Shown here piece after piece: positions 56,650-64,000 of a stretch of 64,000 bases of DNA. The position numbers and the translations under genes were made by a program. The DNA lies in the NCBI RefSeq assembly GCF_947331465.1, contig NZ_CAMZOK010000002.1, positions 620,001 through 684,000 on the forward strand. Reading direction: 5' to 3'. Below the pieces are notes generated by a model. It made no database searches. It saw nothing but the letters and a program-made list of their open reading frames with translations, and was not told the origin of the DNA. The stretch comes from Shimia sp. Alg240-R146. GTDB lineage: Bacteria > Pseudomonadota > Alphaproteobacteria > Rhodobacterales > Rhodobacteraceae. The first letter of the stretch is position 1. Every line of letters begins with the position of its first letter.

Positions 56650-57135
56650 ATGTCACAAGTCACCCTGACTGTGAATGGCAAGGAAATGTCGGCGGATGCC
56701 GAAGGACGTACCTTGCTGAGCCAATTTCTGCGAGAAAACCTTGGAATGACGGGCACGCACGTCGGCTGCGATACCAGCCAATGTGGCGCTTGTGTTGTGC
56801 ATGTGGACGGCGTGGCCGTGAAATCCTGCACCATGCTTGCGATGGAAGCGGACGGCGCGGCTGTGTCGACCATCGAAGGTCAAGCAGCAGACGACGGCAC
56901 GCTGAACACTTTGCAGCAAGCGTTTCAAGACCACCACGGTCTGCAATGCGGTTTCTGTACACCCGGCATGATCATGTCGGCGGCGGATCTGCTTAAGACC
57001 AACCCCAAGCCGACGGAAACAGAAGTGCGCCACCATCTTGAAGGCAACATCTGTCGCTGCACGGGCTACCACAACATCGTTAAGGCGATCATGGCGGCCA
57101 GCGGTCAAGACGTGAGCGGCATCGCCGCAGAATAA
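56650..57135 (+). CDS. coxS: CO-dehydrogenase-like small (iron-sulfur) subunit
   Basis: 161 residues with two [2Fe-2S] clusters: the N-terminal plant-ferredoxin set C40, C45, C48, C60 and the C-terminal set C100, C103, C135, C137 (QCGFCTPG ... CRCTGY). Transfers electrons from the Mo site to FAD. The ATG follows GGGAGGAG. A 146-base gap upstream probably holds a promoter for the structural genes, but none can be recognised by eye. Confidence 0.95.
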   Translation: MSQVTLTVNGKEMSADAEGRTLLSQFLRENLGMTGTHVGCDTSQCGACVVHVDGVAVKSCTMLAMEADGAAVSTIEGQAADDGTLNTLQQAFQDHHGLQCGFCTPGMIMSAADLLKTNPKPTETEVRHHLEGNICRCTGYHNIVKAIMAASGQDVSGIAAE

Positions 57136-57246
57136 GACCTGTCCCCGCGCAGAGGAGGCGTGGGTGCGGATTTTATGGATCACGGCCAATGGCGCGAGGC
57201 CAGTCAGAACGACTGAGGCCCGCTTTGGCCCATAGGGAGGAATACC

Positions 57247-59610
57247 ATGCCAAAAGATCATGGCATCGGCGCCAGTCCTAAGCGGCGCGAAGACATCCGG
57301 TTTCTAAGCGGAACCGGCAACTATACCGACGATATGAACGTCAACGGTCAGGCTTATGTGCATTTCCTGCGCTCTGACGTGGCGCATGGTCGGATCAAAT
57401 CGATCAATCTGGATGCTGCAAGCGCGATGCCCGGGGTGGTCAAGATTTTTACCGGCGCTGATTTCGAAGGCGTGGGTGGCATTCCCTGTGGATGGGAAGT
57501 GACAGACAAACACGGCAACGCCATGCAAGAGCCCGCGCACCCCGTGCTGGCCCAAGGCAAGGTACGCTATGTGGGCGATCAGATCGCAGCTGTTGTGGCC
57601 GAAAGCGTCGAGCAAGCGCGTGACGCCGCCGAGGCGATCGAAGTTGACATCGAAGAGCTGCCCGCCGTTGTTGATATGGCTTCTGCTTTGGTGGATGGCT
57701 CCACCAAGGTGCACGACGATCTGACAAGCAACCTTTGTTACGACTGGGGCTTTGTTGAGGAGAACAAGCCTGCGGTAGAAGCCGCGTTTGCAGAAGCGGC
57801 GCATGTGACCACGCTTGAGCTGCGCAACAACCGTCTGGTGGCAAACCCGATGGAGCCACGCGTGGCGATTGGCGACTTTGAGCGTGCCAGCGGCAACTCA
57901 ACCCTGTTTACAACAAGCCAGAACCCGCATGTGATCCGTCTTTTGATGGGTGCGTTTGTTCTGGGGATCCCTGAGCACAAGCTGCGCGTTGTGGCACCTG
58001 ATGTGGGCGGAGGCTTTGGCACCAAGATTTTCCACTATGCCGAAGAAGCCTTCTGCACCTTTGCGGCCAAGGCTCTGAACCGTGCGGTCAAGTGGACCTC
58101 GACCCGCTCTGAGGCGTTTATCTCGGACGCGCATGGGCGTGACCACGTGACAACCATTCAGTTGGCGCTGGATGCGGACAACAACTTTACCGCGCTGCGC
58201 ACAGACACGATGGCCAACATGGGCGCGTATCTGTCGACCTTTGCGCCGTCCGTTCCCACGTGGCTGCATGGCACATTGATGGCGGGTAACTATAAGACGC
58301 CGCTGATCTATGTGAACGTGAAAGCGGTCTTTACCAACACGGTACCGGTAGACGCATATCGCGGCGCTGGGCGCCCTGAGGCGACGTATCAGCTGGAGCG
58401 CGTGGTGGACAAAGCCGCAATGGAGTTGGGTGTTGATCCAATTGCGTTGCGTCGTCAGAACTTCATCACCGAATTCCCATATGCCACGCCTGTGGCGGTG
58501 GAATATGACACCGGTGACTATCACGCCACGATGGATGTGCTTGAGAAGATGGCAGATCTGTCCGGCTTTGAAGCGCGCCGCAAGGAAAGCGAAGCCCGCG
58601 GTAAGCTGCGCGGTCTTGGCATCAACTGCTATATCGAGGCTTGCGGTATTGCGCCGTCTAACCTTGTAGGGCAGCTGGGTGCACGTGCGGGTCTTTATGA
58701 AAGTGCCACAGTGCGCGTGAACGCCACGGGTGGTCTTGTCGTGATGACCGGTTCGCACAGTCACGGGCAGGGGCATGAGACAGCCTTTCCACAGGTGATT
58801 GCAGAAATGATCGGGATCGACGAAAGCATGGTCGAGATCGAGCATGGTGACACTGACAAAGCACCAATGGGCATGGGCACCTATGGCTCGCGTTCGCTGG
58901 CTGTTGGTGGCTCCGCCATGGTGCGCGCGACCGAGAAGATCATCGCCAAGACCAAGAAGATCGCTGCGCACTTGATGGAAGCCGCTGAGGCAGACATCGA
59001 GCTTAAGGACGGCACATTCTCGGTTGCGGGTACGGATAAGTCCGTGGCTTGGGGTGATGTGACGCTGGCCGCTTATGTGCCGCACAACTATCCGCTTGAG
59101 GACATTGAACCCGGTCTGGAAGAGACTGCGTTTTATGATCCCGCCAACTTTACCTATCCATCAGGCGCCTATGCCTGTGAGGTCGAAGTTGATCCGGACA
59201 CCGGCAAAGTCACCATCGAGGCATTCAATGCTGCAGATGACTTTGGCAATGTTGTGAACCCGATGATTGTGGACGGACAAGTTCACGGTGGTATCGGGCA
59301 GGGCATTGGTCAGGCGCTGTTGGAAAATGCCGCTTATGACGAGAACGGTCAGCTGCTGAGCGCGTCCTATATGGACTATGCGATGCCGCGGGCCAGTGAC
59401 GTGCCATTCTATGGCGTTGATCACTCGTGTCAGACGCCATGCACACACAACCCGTTGGGCGTGAAAGGCTGCGGCGAGGCCGGAGCGATTGGGTCGCCGC
59501 CAGCGGTTGTGAATGCGGTCGTGAACGCGCTACGCTCTGGTGGTCACGACATTCATCATATCGATATGCCAGTGTCGCCGTCGCGCGTCTGGCAGGCCAT
59601 GAACGGCTGA
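57247..59610 (+). CDS. coxL: CO-dehydrogenase-like large subunit, form II (Mo-binding)
   Basis: 787 residues of the xanthine-oxidase-type molybdenum hydroxylase family. Substrate loop AYRGAGR at residues 370-376 defines form II; the form I CO-dehydrogenase motif AYxCSFR, with the Cu-binding Cys, is absent. [16 protein letters not shown] (about 258-273) and [12 protein letters not shown] with the catalytic Glu744 are intact. Form II enzymes are called CO dehydrogenases, but whether they act on CO physiologically is disputed; another aldehyde or N-heterocycle is possible. ATG preceded by GGGAGGA. Confidence 0.95.
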   Translation: MPKDHGIGASPKRREDIRFLSGTGNYTDDMNVNGQAYVHFLRSDVAHGRIKSINLDAASAMPGVVKIFTGADFEGVGGIPCGWEVTDKHGNAMQEPAHPVLAQGKVRYVGDQIAAVVAESVEQARDAAEAIEVDIEELPAVVDMASALVDGSTKVHDDLTSNLCYDWGFVEENKPAVEAAFAEAAHVTTLELRNNRLVANPMEPRVAIGDFERASGNSTLFTTSQNPHVIRLLMGAFVLGIPEHKLRVVAPDVGGGFGTKIFHYAEEAFCTFAAKALNRAVKWTSTRSEAFISDAHGRDHVTTIQLALDADNNFTALRTDTMANMGAYLSTFAPSVPTWLHGTLMAGNYKTPLIYVNVKAVFTNTVPVDAYRGAGRPEATYQLERVVDKAAMELGVDPIALRRQNFITEFPYATPVAVEYDTGDYHATMDVLEKMADLSGFEARRKESEARGKLRGLGINCYIEACGIAPSNLVGQLGARAGLYESATVRVNATGGLVVMTGSHSHGQGHETAFPQVIAEMIGIDESMVEIEHGDTDKAPMGMGTYGSRSLAVGGSAMVRATEKIIAKTKKIAAHLMEAAEADIELKDGTFSVAGTDKSVAWGDVTLAAYVPHNYPLEDIEPGLEETAFYDPANFTYPSGAYACEVEVDPDTGKVTIEAFNAADDFGNVVNPMIVDGQVHGGIGQGIGQALLENAAYDENGQLLSASYMDYAMPRASDVPFYGVDHSCQTPCTHNPLGVKGCGEAGAIGSPPAVVNAVVNALRSGGHDIHHIDMPVSPSRVWQAMNG

Positions 59611-59623
59611 GGGAGGATTAGCT

Positions 59624-60409
59624 ATGTATAACTTCGAGTTTGAGAAACCCTCGAGCATTGCCGACGCGGTTGCCGCGCTGGGCGATGAGGATGCCACAGC
59701 GCTGGGTGGGGGGCAGACATTGCTGCCCACAATGAAACAGCGCTTGGCGAGCCCCACAAAGGTTGTGAGCCTGCTGGGTATTTCCGAGATGCAGGGCATC
59801 TGCACCGGTGATGACGGCGCGCTGTGCATTGGCGGCGCGACAAATCACGCTGCTGTGGCGGCGGGTGCGTCGGCCTATCCAGGTCTTGCGGCCTTGGCCG
59901 GTGGCATTGGTGATCCGGCTGTGCGTGCCCGTGGCACCATTGGCGGCTCGTTGGCCAACAACGATCCCGCGGCCTGTTATCCGGCGGCTGCGCTGGGCAG
60001 TGGCGCGACCATCGTCACCAATGCGCGTGAGATTGCCGCGGATGACTATTTCCAAGGAATGTTCACCACGGCGCTCAACGAAGGTGAGATCATCACCGAG
60101 GTGCGCTTCCCCGTACCTGAGGCGTCGAACTATCAAAAGTTCGAACAACCCGCGTCGCGCTTTGCGCTGGTGGGTGTGTTTGTTGCCAAATTCTCGGACG
60201 GTGTGCGCGTTGCAGTAACAGGCGCGTCCGAGGAAGGCGTGCATCGCTGGACCGCCGCCGAAGAAGCGCTGTCGGCGAATTTCTCCGCGGATGCGGTGCC
60301 TGCGGCGCCAGGTGCGGATGGCATGATTGCCGACCTGCATGGCACAGCGGCATATCGTGCGCATCTGGTGGCCGTGCTGACCAAGCGCGCCGTGGCTGCG
60401 GCTGGCTGA
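59624..60409 (+). CDS. coxM: CO-dehydrogenase-like medium (FAD) subunit
   Basis: 261 residues. FAD-binding motifs ALGGGQTLLP (about 26-35) and RARGTIGGSLANNDPAA (about 103-119) are typical of the family. Passes electrons to the acceptor. Order small-large-medium matches form II clusters; form I is medium-small-large. A hairpin terminator follows. Confidence 0.94.
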   Translation: MYNFEFEKPSSIADAVAALGDEDATALGGGQTLLPTMKQRLASPTKVVSLLGISEMQGICTGDDGALCIGGATNHAAVAAGASAYPGLAALAGGIGDPAVRARGTIGGSLANNDPAACYPAAALGSGATIVTNAREIAADDYFQGMFTTALNEGEIITEVRFPVPEASNYQKFEQPASRFALVGVFVAKFSDGVRVAVTGASEEGVHRWTAAEEALSANFSADAVPAAPGADGMIADLHGTAAYRAHLVAVLTKRAVAAAG

Positions 60410-60458
60410 ATGGAGCGACCGCCCTTTGCGGGGCTGTCGCAACCATGCGAAAGAAAAA

Positions 60459-60486
60459 GGGCGGCGCTTTTGGCACCGCCCCATTT
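60459..60486. terminator. bidirectional intrinsic terminator after coxM
   Basis: A-run, GGGCGG...CCGCCC (60459-60464 with 60476-60481), then CATTTTT. Serves coxM and the convergent small exported protein. Confidence 0.8.
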
Positions 60487-60515
60487 TTGTAGTGTGGAGC
60501 CGGAGTGTTGGTGAC

Positions 60516-61046
60516 CTAGAAAGTGTCCATGCAATCCTGCGCCCTGTTGATCGCGTTCTGGGGCGTTTTGAGCTTCACCGTCACCGAGCTCGCGGTGTTG
60601 CTAAAGGCAAAAAACTCACGCGCTTCGACAAGGTCGTCAATGAAGCGTGGATCGTCAAAAACGATGTAGCCGCCCTTGAGCCCTCCGGACAACGTCCGCG
60701 AAACGGTTGTGGAGCTTCCGACGTAAATATTGCCGTTCAGGGTTATAGCGATGGGATGCTCGCCTTCGGCAGGTTCGTAATTTGTCACGAAGGCCCCGAG
60801 GTAGGCGAAATTCCGAGATTGCGTCAAACCGGCCTGAACAACGCTGTGTTCACTGCGCCATTCAATGAAACAGGATTGCCGCGTGGAATTTTTGAAGATC
60901 GTCCAGTACTTGGCCTTCCAAAAAGTCTCGATGCTGTCGCCTTTGGTCGGCAAGACGTCTTCTGACGCGTGACTCAGTGAGGCTGTGCACAGCAAAATGC
61001 TGGCTGCACCGGCGATAAGAGTATGAAATGCTTTAAATTTATTCAT
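60516..61046 (-). CDS. exported protein, weakly IalB-like
   Basis: 176 residues with a signal peptide (residues 1-27, ending SHA) and a mature part with two Cys (about 59 and 172) that could pair. CFIEWRSEH, NIYVGSSTTV and FAFSNTASSVTVKLK suggest the beta-rich invasion-associated locus B-like fold, a weak match by eye. Function unknown. Confidence 0.6.
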   Translation of the reverse strand: MNKFKAFHTLIAGAASILLCTASLSHASEDVLPTKGDSIETFWKAKYWTIFKNSTRQSCFIEWRSEHSVVQAGLTQSRNFAYLGAFVTNYEPAEGEHPIAITLNGNIYVGSSTTVSRTLSGGLKGGYIVFDDPRFIDDLVEAREFFAFSNTASSVTVKLKTPQNAINRAQDCMDTF

Positions 61047-61187
61047 TGGTTTGAAGTCCCTCCGTAAATGCCTGTTGCCCGACCTCTTTGATCGGCTGTG
61101 ACGTTGGTGGTCTATACGTCAGGGTATGGCAGCCGCAGAGATTAGTCTATTGTCAGCTCGGGTATCGCGTCGGAACAGGAGTGGCAG

Positions 61188-61583
61188 ATGGTCGGTGAGA
61201 TTTGGGGCAGCTTTCAAAGACTTCCACTTTGGGTGAGGATTTGGATGGTGGTTATTCTGGCGCCGGTCAATTTCTCGCCAATGTTCTTTCTGGGGGCACA
61301 TCCGTCGGCGATTTGGGTGGCTTGGCTGAGCGTGGCAGGACTGGCGTTCAACATGCCGATCCTGATGCGGGCACGCGGATTTTCTGCCGCGCTGGCCTTT
61401 CCGCATTTGGTGTTTTGGCTGCCGTTGGTTGTGGTGCTGATCCTGCGGCCTGCGATGTTTGACGGGGTGAGCGGGTGCTATGCGACGCTTTTGCTGGTGT
61501 TGCTGGTGGTGGATGTCGCGTCGCTGGCGTTTGACGGGCTTGAAGCGGTCAAGTGGGCCAAAGGGGACCGCGCGATTATCTGA
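61188..61583 (+). CDS. uncharacterised membrane protein
   Basis: 131 residues, about three to four hydrophobic segments (17-35, 40-58, 66-85, 96-115). Charged residues only at the ends; GEIWGSFQRLP and KGDRAII. I recall uncharacterised homologues in marine bacteria but no function. Convergent with the gene at 61617. Confidence 0.6.
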   Translation: MVGEIWGSFQRLPLWVRIWMVVILAPVNFSPMFFLGAHPSAIWVAWLSVAGLAFNMPILMRARGFSAALAFPHLVFWLPLVVVLILRPAMFDGVSGCYATLLLVLLVVDVASLAFDGLEAVKWAKGDRAII

Positions 61584-61616
61584 ACAGCGTGCTTGCGGGT
61601 CGTAAAGGGCGAAGGC

Positions 61617-62240
61617 CTATTTCCCGCCGTACAAAAGTTCTCGGCAAGTGTTCTGGGGCGCGGTGCAGGACTTCAGCAGTTCAATCAGGCTCGGCGAGGC
61701 GGAGAAATAAGCCGGGCAGGCGGCTGAGGTGACACGATAGGTGTAGGGGGTGTCGTCGTCCAATTGGATGGCTTGTTCTTTGGTCAAAAAGCCGACCAAC
61801 TCCTCGCCAACGCGCGGGAGATGGCCGATGTAGTAATTGTAGTCGATTGGAACGGTGATTGTGGTTTCCGCGATGTTGATCGGAACTGCTTCGCCCTCCG
61901 TGAGGTGAACACCAGTGAATGTGAGCGCGTTGACATAAGTGAATTCGGCATAGACGGCGGATGTTTCAGCGGTGTTCGACGTGTTGTTTTGATCACGCTT
62001 TGAACGCAGGTCAACGTCGTGTTGCCTAGGGCCGGAACTGGTTTGTGCAAAGGAGCCGTAAACCAGCAGTGTGTTGGGATCTTTCAAAGGGTCGGCATAG
62101 AACAACCAATAGGCCGCTTGCTGATCCTTTTTCTCCTGCGGCCACTCTGGCGGATAGAAGTGGATGCCGGGACAAGACGTGGCGTTTGCCGGCAGTGCCT
62201 GAAACAATACGGCGGCCAATGCGGCGAAAATAGGCTTCAT
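61617..62240 (-). CDS. uncharacterised exported protein
   Basis: 207 residues with a signal peptide (residues 1-20, ending ANA) and a mature part with Cys near both ends (about 23, 174, 191, 198), suggesting disulfides. Contains SCPGIHFYPPEWPQ and a beta-rich middle. Overlaps the upstream methyltransferase by 4 bases. Function unknown. Confidence 0.65.
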   Translation of the reverse strand: MKPIFAALAAVLFQALPANATSCPGIHFYPPEWPQEKKDQQAAYWLFYADPLKDPNTLLVYGSFAQTSSGPRQHDVDLRSKRDQNNTSNTAETSAVYAEFTYVNALTFTGVHLTEGEAVPINIAETTITVPIDYNYYIGHLPRVGEELVGFLTKEQAIQLDDDTPYTYRVTSAACPAYFSASPSLIELLKSCTAPQNTCRELLYGGK

Positions 62241-62839
62241 TCGGTGGGCTTCCTTGCCACAAAATCAATCAGCGCTGACATGCCGGAGTGGCCGCGGCCT
62301 TCTTGGACCTCACGTTCATATTCGCGGCACTCAAGGATCTCCCAGCCGACAAAGGCGGCGCGCAAGATGACGTCGGTGTACATGTTTTCGCGAAACGGCG
62401 GGCCGCCGGTGCCAAACTCCAGCTGTTTGGGCGTGTAGCCGTGCAGCATCACGAGACCGCCGGGTTTTGTGGCCTCTTTCATACGCTGAAACTGGATCCG
62501 GCGGCCGTCAGGGCCGACGAACTGAATGAAGATGCCGGCGACAAGGTCGTAGGTCTCCGCGGGCCACGTATCGCGCAGGATGTCGGTTTGGCGGATGTCG
62601 AGCGTCACGCCTTTGGCTGTGGCCAAATCATGGGCGCGGGCGATGGCGGTGGGGGCGAACTCGAGCGCGGTGACTTCAAGGCCCTTTTGCGCCATGTAGA
62701 CCGAGTTGCGGCCTTCGCCGTCGGCCACCGCAAGCGCCGTGCGGCCAGCGGTCAGGTATTGGTTGTGATCGCGCAGGAATTGGGCGGGGGTGGTGCCAAA
62801 GACGTAATCGTCGGAGCCGGAATAACGTTCTTCCCACAT
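62237..62839 (-). CDS. class I SAM-dependent methyltransferase
   Basis: 200 residues from the ATG at 62839. SAM motif I is ALAVADGEGRNSVYMA, followed by VTALEFAPTAIARA (acidic loop region) and DLVAGIFIQFVGPDG. The N-terminal MWEERYSGSDDYVFG resembles tellurite/thiopurine-type methyltransferases, but the substrate cannot be assigned. A TTG at 62860 is possible but less likely. Coupled to the exported protein gene by overlap. Confidence 0.85.
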   Translation of the reverse strand: MWEERYSGSDDYVFGTTPAQFLRDHNQYLTAGRTALAVADGEGRNSVYMAQKGLEVTALEFAPTAIARAHDLATAKGVTLDIRQTDILRDTWPAETYDLVAGIFIQFVGPDGRRIQFQRMKEATKPGGLVMLHGYTPKQLEFGTGGPPFRENMYTDVILRAAFVGWEILECREYEREVQEGRGHSGMSALIDFVARKPTE

Positions 62840-62870
62840 GGGGTATCTCAAATCACTCAAGGCAAAGAAA

Positions 62871-62898
62871 AACCCCCGCTCCGATATGGGCGGGGGTT
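62871..62898 (-). terminator. intrinsic terminator after infC
   Basis: AACCCCCGC (62871-62879) with GCGGGGGTT (62890-62898), 10-base loop. On the - strand it ends in TTTTTCTTT. Located 8 bases after the infC stop. Confidence 0.88.
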
Positions 62899-62906
62899 GA
62901 AATAAC

Positions 62907-63452
62907 TTATTTAGGAAGCGGGCCGATCATCATGATCATCTGGCGGCCTTCCATCTTGGGCATGTTTTCGACCTTGCCCAATTCCTTGATGTCGACTGCG
63001 ACACGTTCCAAAAGTTCGCGTCCCAAGTTCTGGTGGGCCATTTCACGACCGCGGAAGCGTAGGGTGACTTTGACCTTGTCGCCGTTTTCCAGGAACTTGT
63101 AGACGTTGCGCATTTTGACTTCGTAGTCGTGGGTGTCCGTGTTGGGACGGAATTTGACCTCTTTGACCTCGATCGTCTTTTGCTTTTTGCGTGCCTCGGA
63201 CTCGCGTTTCTGCTGTTCATATTTGAACTTGCCGAAGTCCATGATTTTGCACACGGGCGGGTTGGCATTCGGAGAGATCTCTACGAGGTCGAGTCCTGCC
63301 TCAGCAGCCATGGTCATGGCCTGAGCGGGGGTGACGACGCCGACGTTTTCGCCTTCTGCACCGATAAGCCGGATTTCCGGAGAGCGGATACGGTCGTTTA
63401 CACGAGGGCCGGTATCGCGCTGGGGCGGTGCGTTATGGGGTCTGCGGGCTAT
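62907..63452 (-). CDS. infC: translation initiation factor IF-3 with probable ATA start
   Basis: 181 residues if it starts at the ATA at 63452. Binds the 30S subunit and controls start-codon fidelity. The N-terminal domain reads [20 protein letters not shown] and the C-terminal domain [14 protein letters not shown] and MIGPLPK; the linker is Lys-rich. The only ATG in frame (63317) would remove most of the N-terminal domain. The ATA is 8 bases after AAGGA, and the codons from it encode [16 protein letters not shown], the usual alphaproteobacterial start. IF-3 genes classically use rare start codons for autoregulation. Confidence 0.9.
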   Translation of the reverse strand: MARRPHNAPPQRDTGPRVNDRIRSPEIRLIGAEGENVGVVTPAQAMTMAAEAGLDLVEISPNANPPVCKIMDFGKFKYEQQKRESEARKKQKTIEVKEVKFRPNTDTHDYEVKMRNVYKFLENGDKVKVTLRFRGREMAHQNLGRELLERVAVDIKELGKVENMPKMEGRQMIMMIGPLPK

Positions 63453-63652
63453 GGTTTTGTTCCTTCAATAGCGGAGTGCTTATGGGGCGCTAAGGTATTC
63501 GCGGTTTACCGCCGTTACAACAGCCGAATTGCGCGAGATTGAGCCATTTACCGCCAGTTTCCCCCTTGAGGCTGGACGAAAGGGCAGGCAACTCATGAAA
63601 CTGAAGGCCCGGACGGTTGTGATCGGGGTGTGAGACAAGGGAGTTTTTGCTC

Positions 63653-64000
63653 ATGAAGAATCTTATTGCAGTGATTGTGTTGGTGGCGGCTGCGGCCGTT
63701 GCGTATTTTGTTTTGTCTCCAAAAGGTGCTGAAGAAGCGGCGCCGATGACCGAAACTGAAACTGTGCCAGCTGTCGAAGCGGTCACAGAAGAAGTCGAAG
63801 AAGCGGTTGAGACTGCAACAGATTTGGCCGAGGAAGCAGCCGACGCTGTGTCGGACGCCGTTGAAAGTGCGACGGACGCGGCAACTGATGCGGTTGAAGG
63901 GGCCACCGAGGCTGTGACAGACGCGGTGGATGAGGCCGTAGAAGACGCCACTGATGCCGCAACTGACGCCGTAAGCGGTGCGGTTGAAGGCGCAAGTGAT
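63653..64000 (+). CDS. membrane-anchored Ala/Asp/Glu/Val/Thr repeat protein (partial, 3' end outside window)
   Basis: 116 codons open from an ATG at 63653 to the end of the window. A hydrophobic N-terminal helix (residues 4-21, LIAVIVLVAAAAVAYFVL) could be a signal anchor. Residues from about 27 on are low-complexity, almost only A, D, E, V, T, S and G, in near-repeats such as ATDAATDAVEGATEAV, predicted to form a long acidic amphipathic helix. Similar sequences occur in LEA-like and apolipoprotein-like proteins, but composition alone gives no function. The ATG follows AAGGGAG at modest spacing. Confidence 0.7.
   Translation, partial: MKNLIAVIVLVAAAAVAYFVLSPKGAEEAAPMTETETVPAVEAVTEEVEEAVETATDLAEEAADAVSDAVESATDAATDAVEGATEAVTDAVDEAVEDATDAATDAVSGAVEGASD

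Noticed and set aside
1..64000. tRNA, rRNA, CRISPR, insertion sequence or prophage
   Set aside because: Intergenic gaps were read by eye; no cloverleaf-like segment, direct-repeat array, transposase or integrase was seen. A tRNAscan or Infernal run would settle small RNAs.

Overview
The window is about 64 kb of gene-dense, moderately high-GC chromosome from an alphaproteobacterium, most likely a marine Rhodobacteraceae (Roseobacter group) member. The evidence is the gene order of the complex I operon with its lineage-specific inserts, NuoE with a helix-hairpin-helix tail, small DUF5333/DUF5337-type proteins, a Hint-domain protein, surE-pcm-nlpD, pyrC-pyrE-dnaB-alr, and a form II CO-dehydrogenase-like cluster. 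I see no phage, insertion sequence, CRISPR array, tRNA or rRNA. Species assignment is inference from gene content only.

Region 1 (1-15140, + strand) is the nuo operon from a 5'-truncated nuoE to nuoN (nuoE F G H I J K L M N), closed by a strong GC-rich terminator. It contains seven non-canonical genes: a membrane protein carrying a second copy of the NuoE tail domain, a small two-helix membrane protein, two related exported proteins flanking a lipoprotein, another lipoprotein, and a cysteine-free carboxymuconolactone-decarboxylase-like protein. birA, coaX and an RNase J gene follow (15288-18502), ending at a terminator shared with a convergent DEAD-box helicase.

Region 2 (18584-31950) has helicase, glycosyltransferase, an unknown protein, prfC and a Hint-domain gene on the - strand. 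On the + strand are an atypical short-chain dehydrogenase, an AlkC-like DNA glycosylase, a solute symporter and an orphan ABC ATPase. A YafY-type WYL regulator with a palindromic operator candidate and tatABC complete the region.

Region 3 (32009-52073) is mostly - strand housekeeping: surE-pcm-nlpD, a second SDR, purF, a TAXI-type binding protein, cvpA, radA, a PqiA-like protein, a translationally coupled alr-mlaE-mlaF-membrane protein set, dnaB, pyrE and pyrC.

Region 4 (52262-60490, + strand) is a form II CO-dehydrogenase/aldehyde-oxidase-like system. Maturation genes (MoxR/CoxD ATPase, CoxE VWA protein, XdhC/CoxF-like protein, a molybdopterin-binding protein) precede the structural genes in the order small-large-medium. 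The large subunit carries AYRGAGR instead of the form I active-site loop. Region 5 (60516-64000) holds small exported or membrane unknowns, a methyltransferase, infC with a probable ATA start, and the beginning of a membrane-anchored low-complexity Ala/Asp/Glu/Val/Thr repeat protein that runs off the window.

Most of the window is core genome. The parts most worth a second look are the accessory genes inside the nuo operon (especially the duplicated NuoE tail domain), the His/Asp-rich loop in NuoL, the orphan symporter/ATPase pair, and the repeat protein at the right edge.
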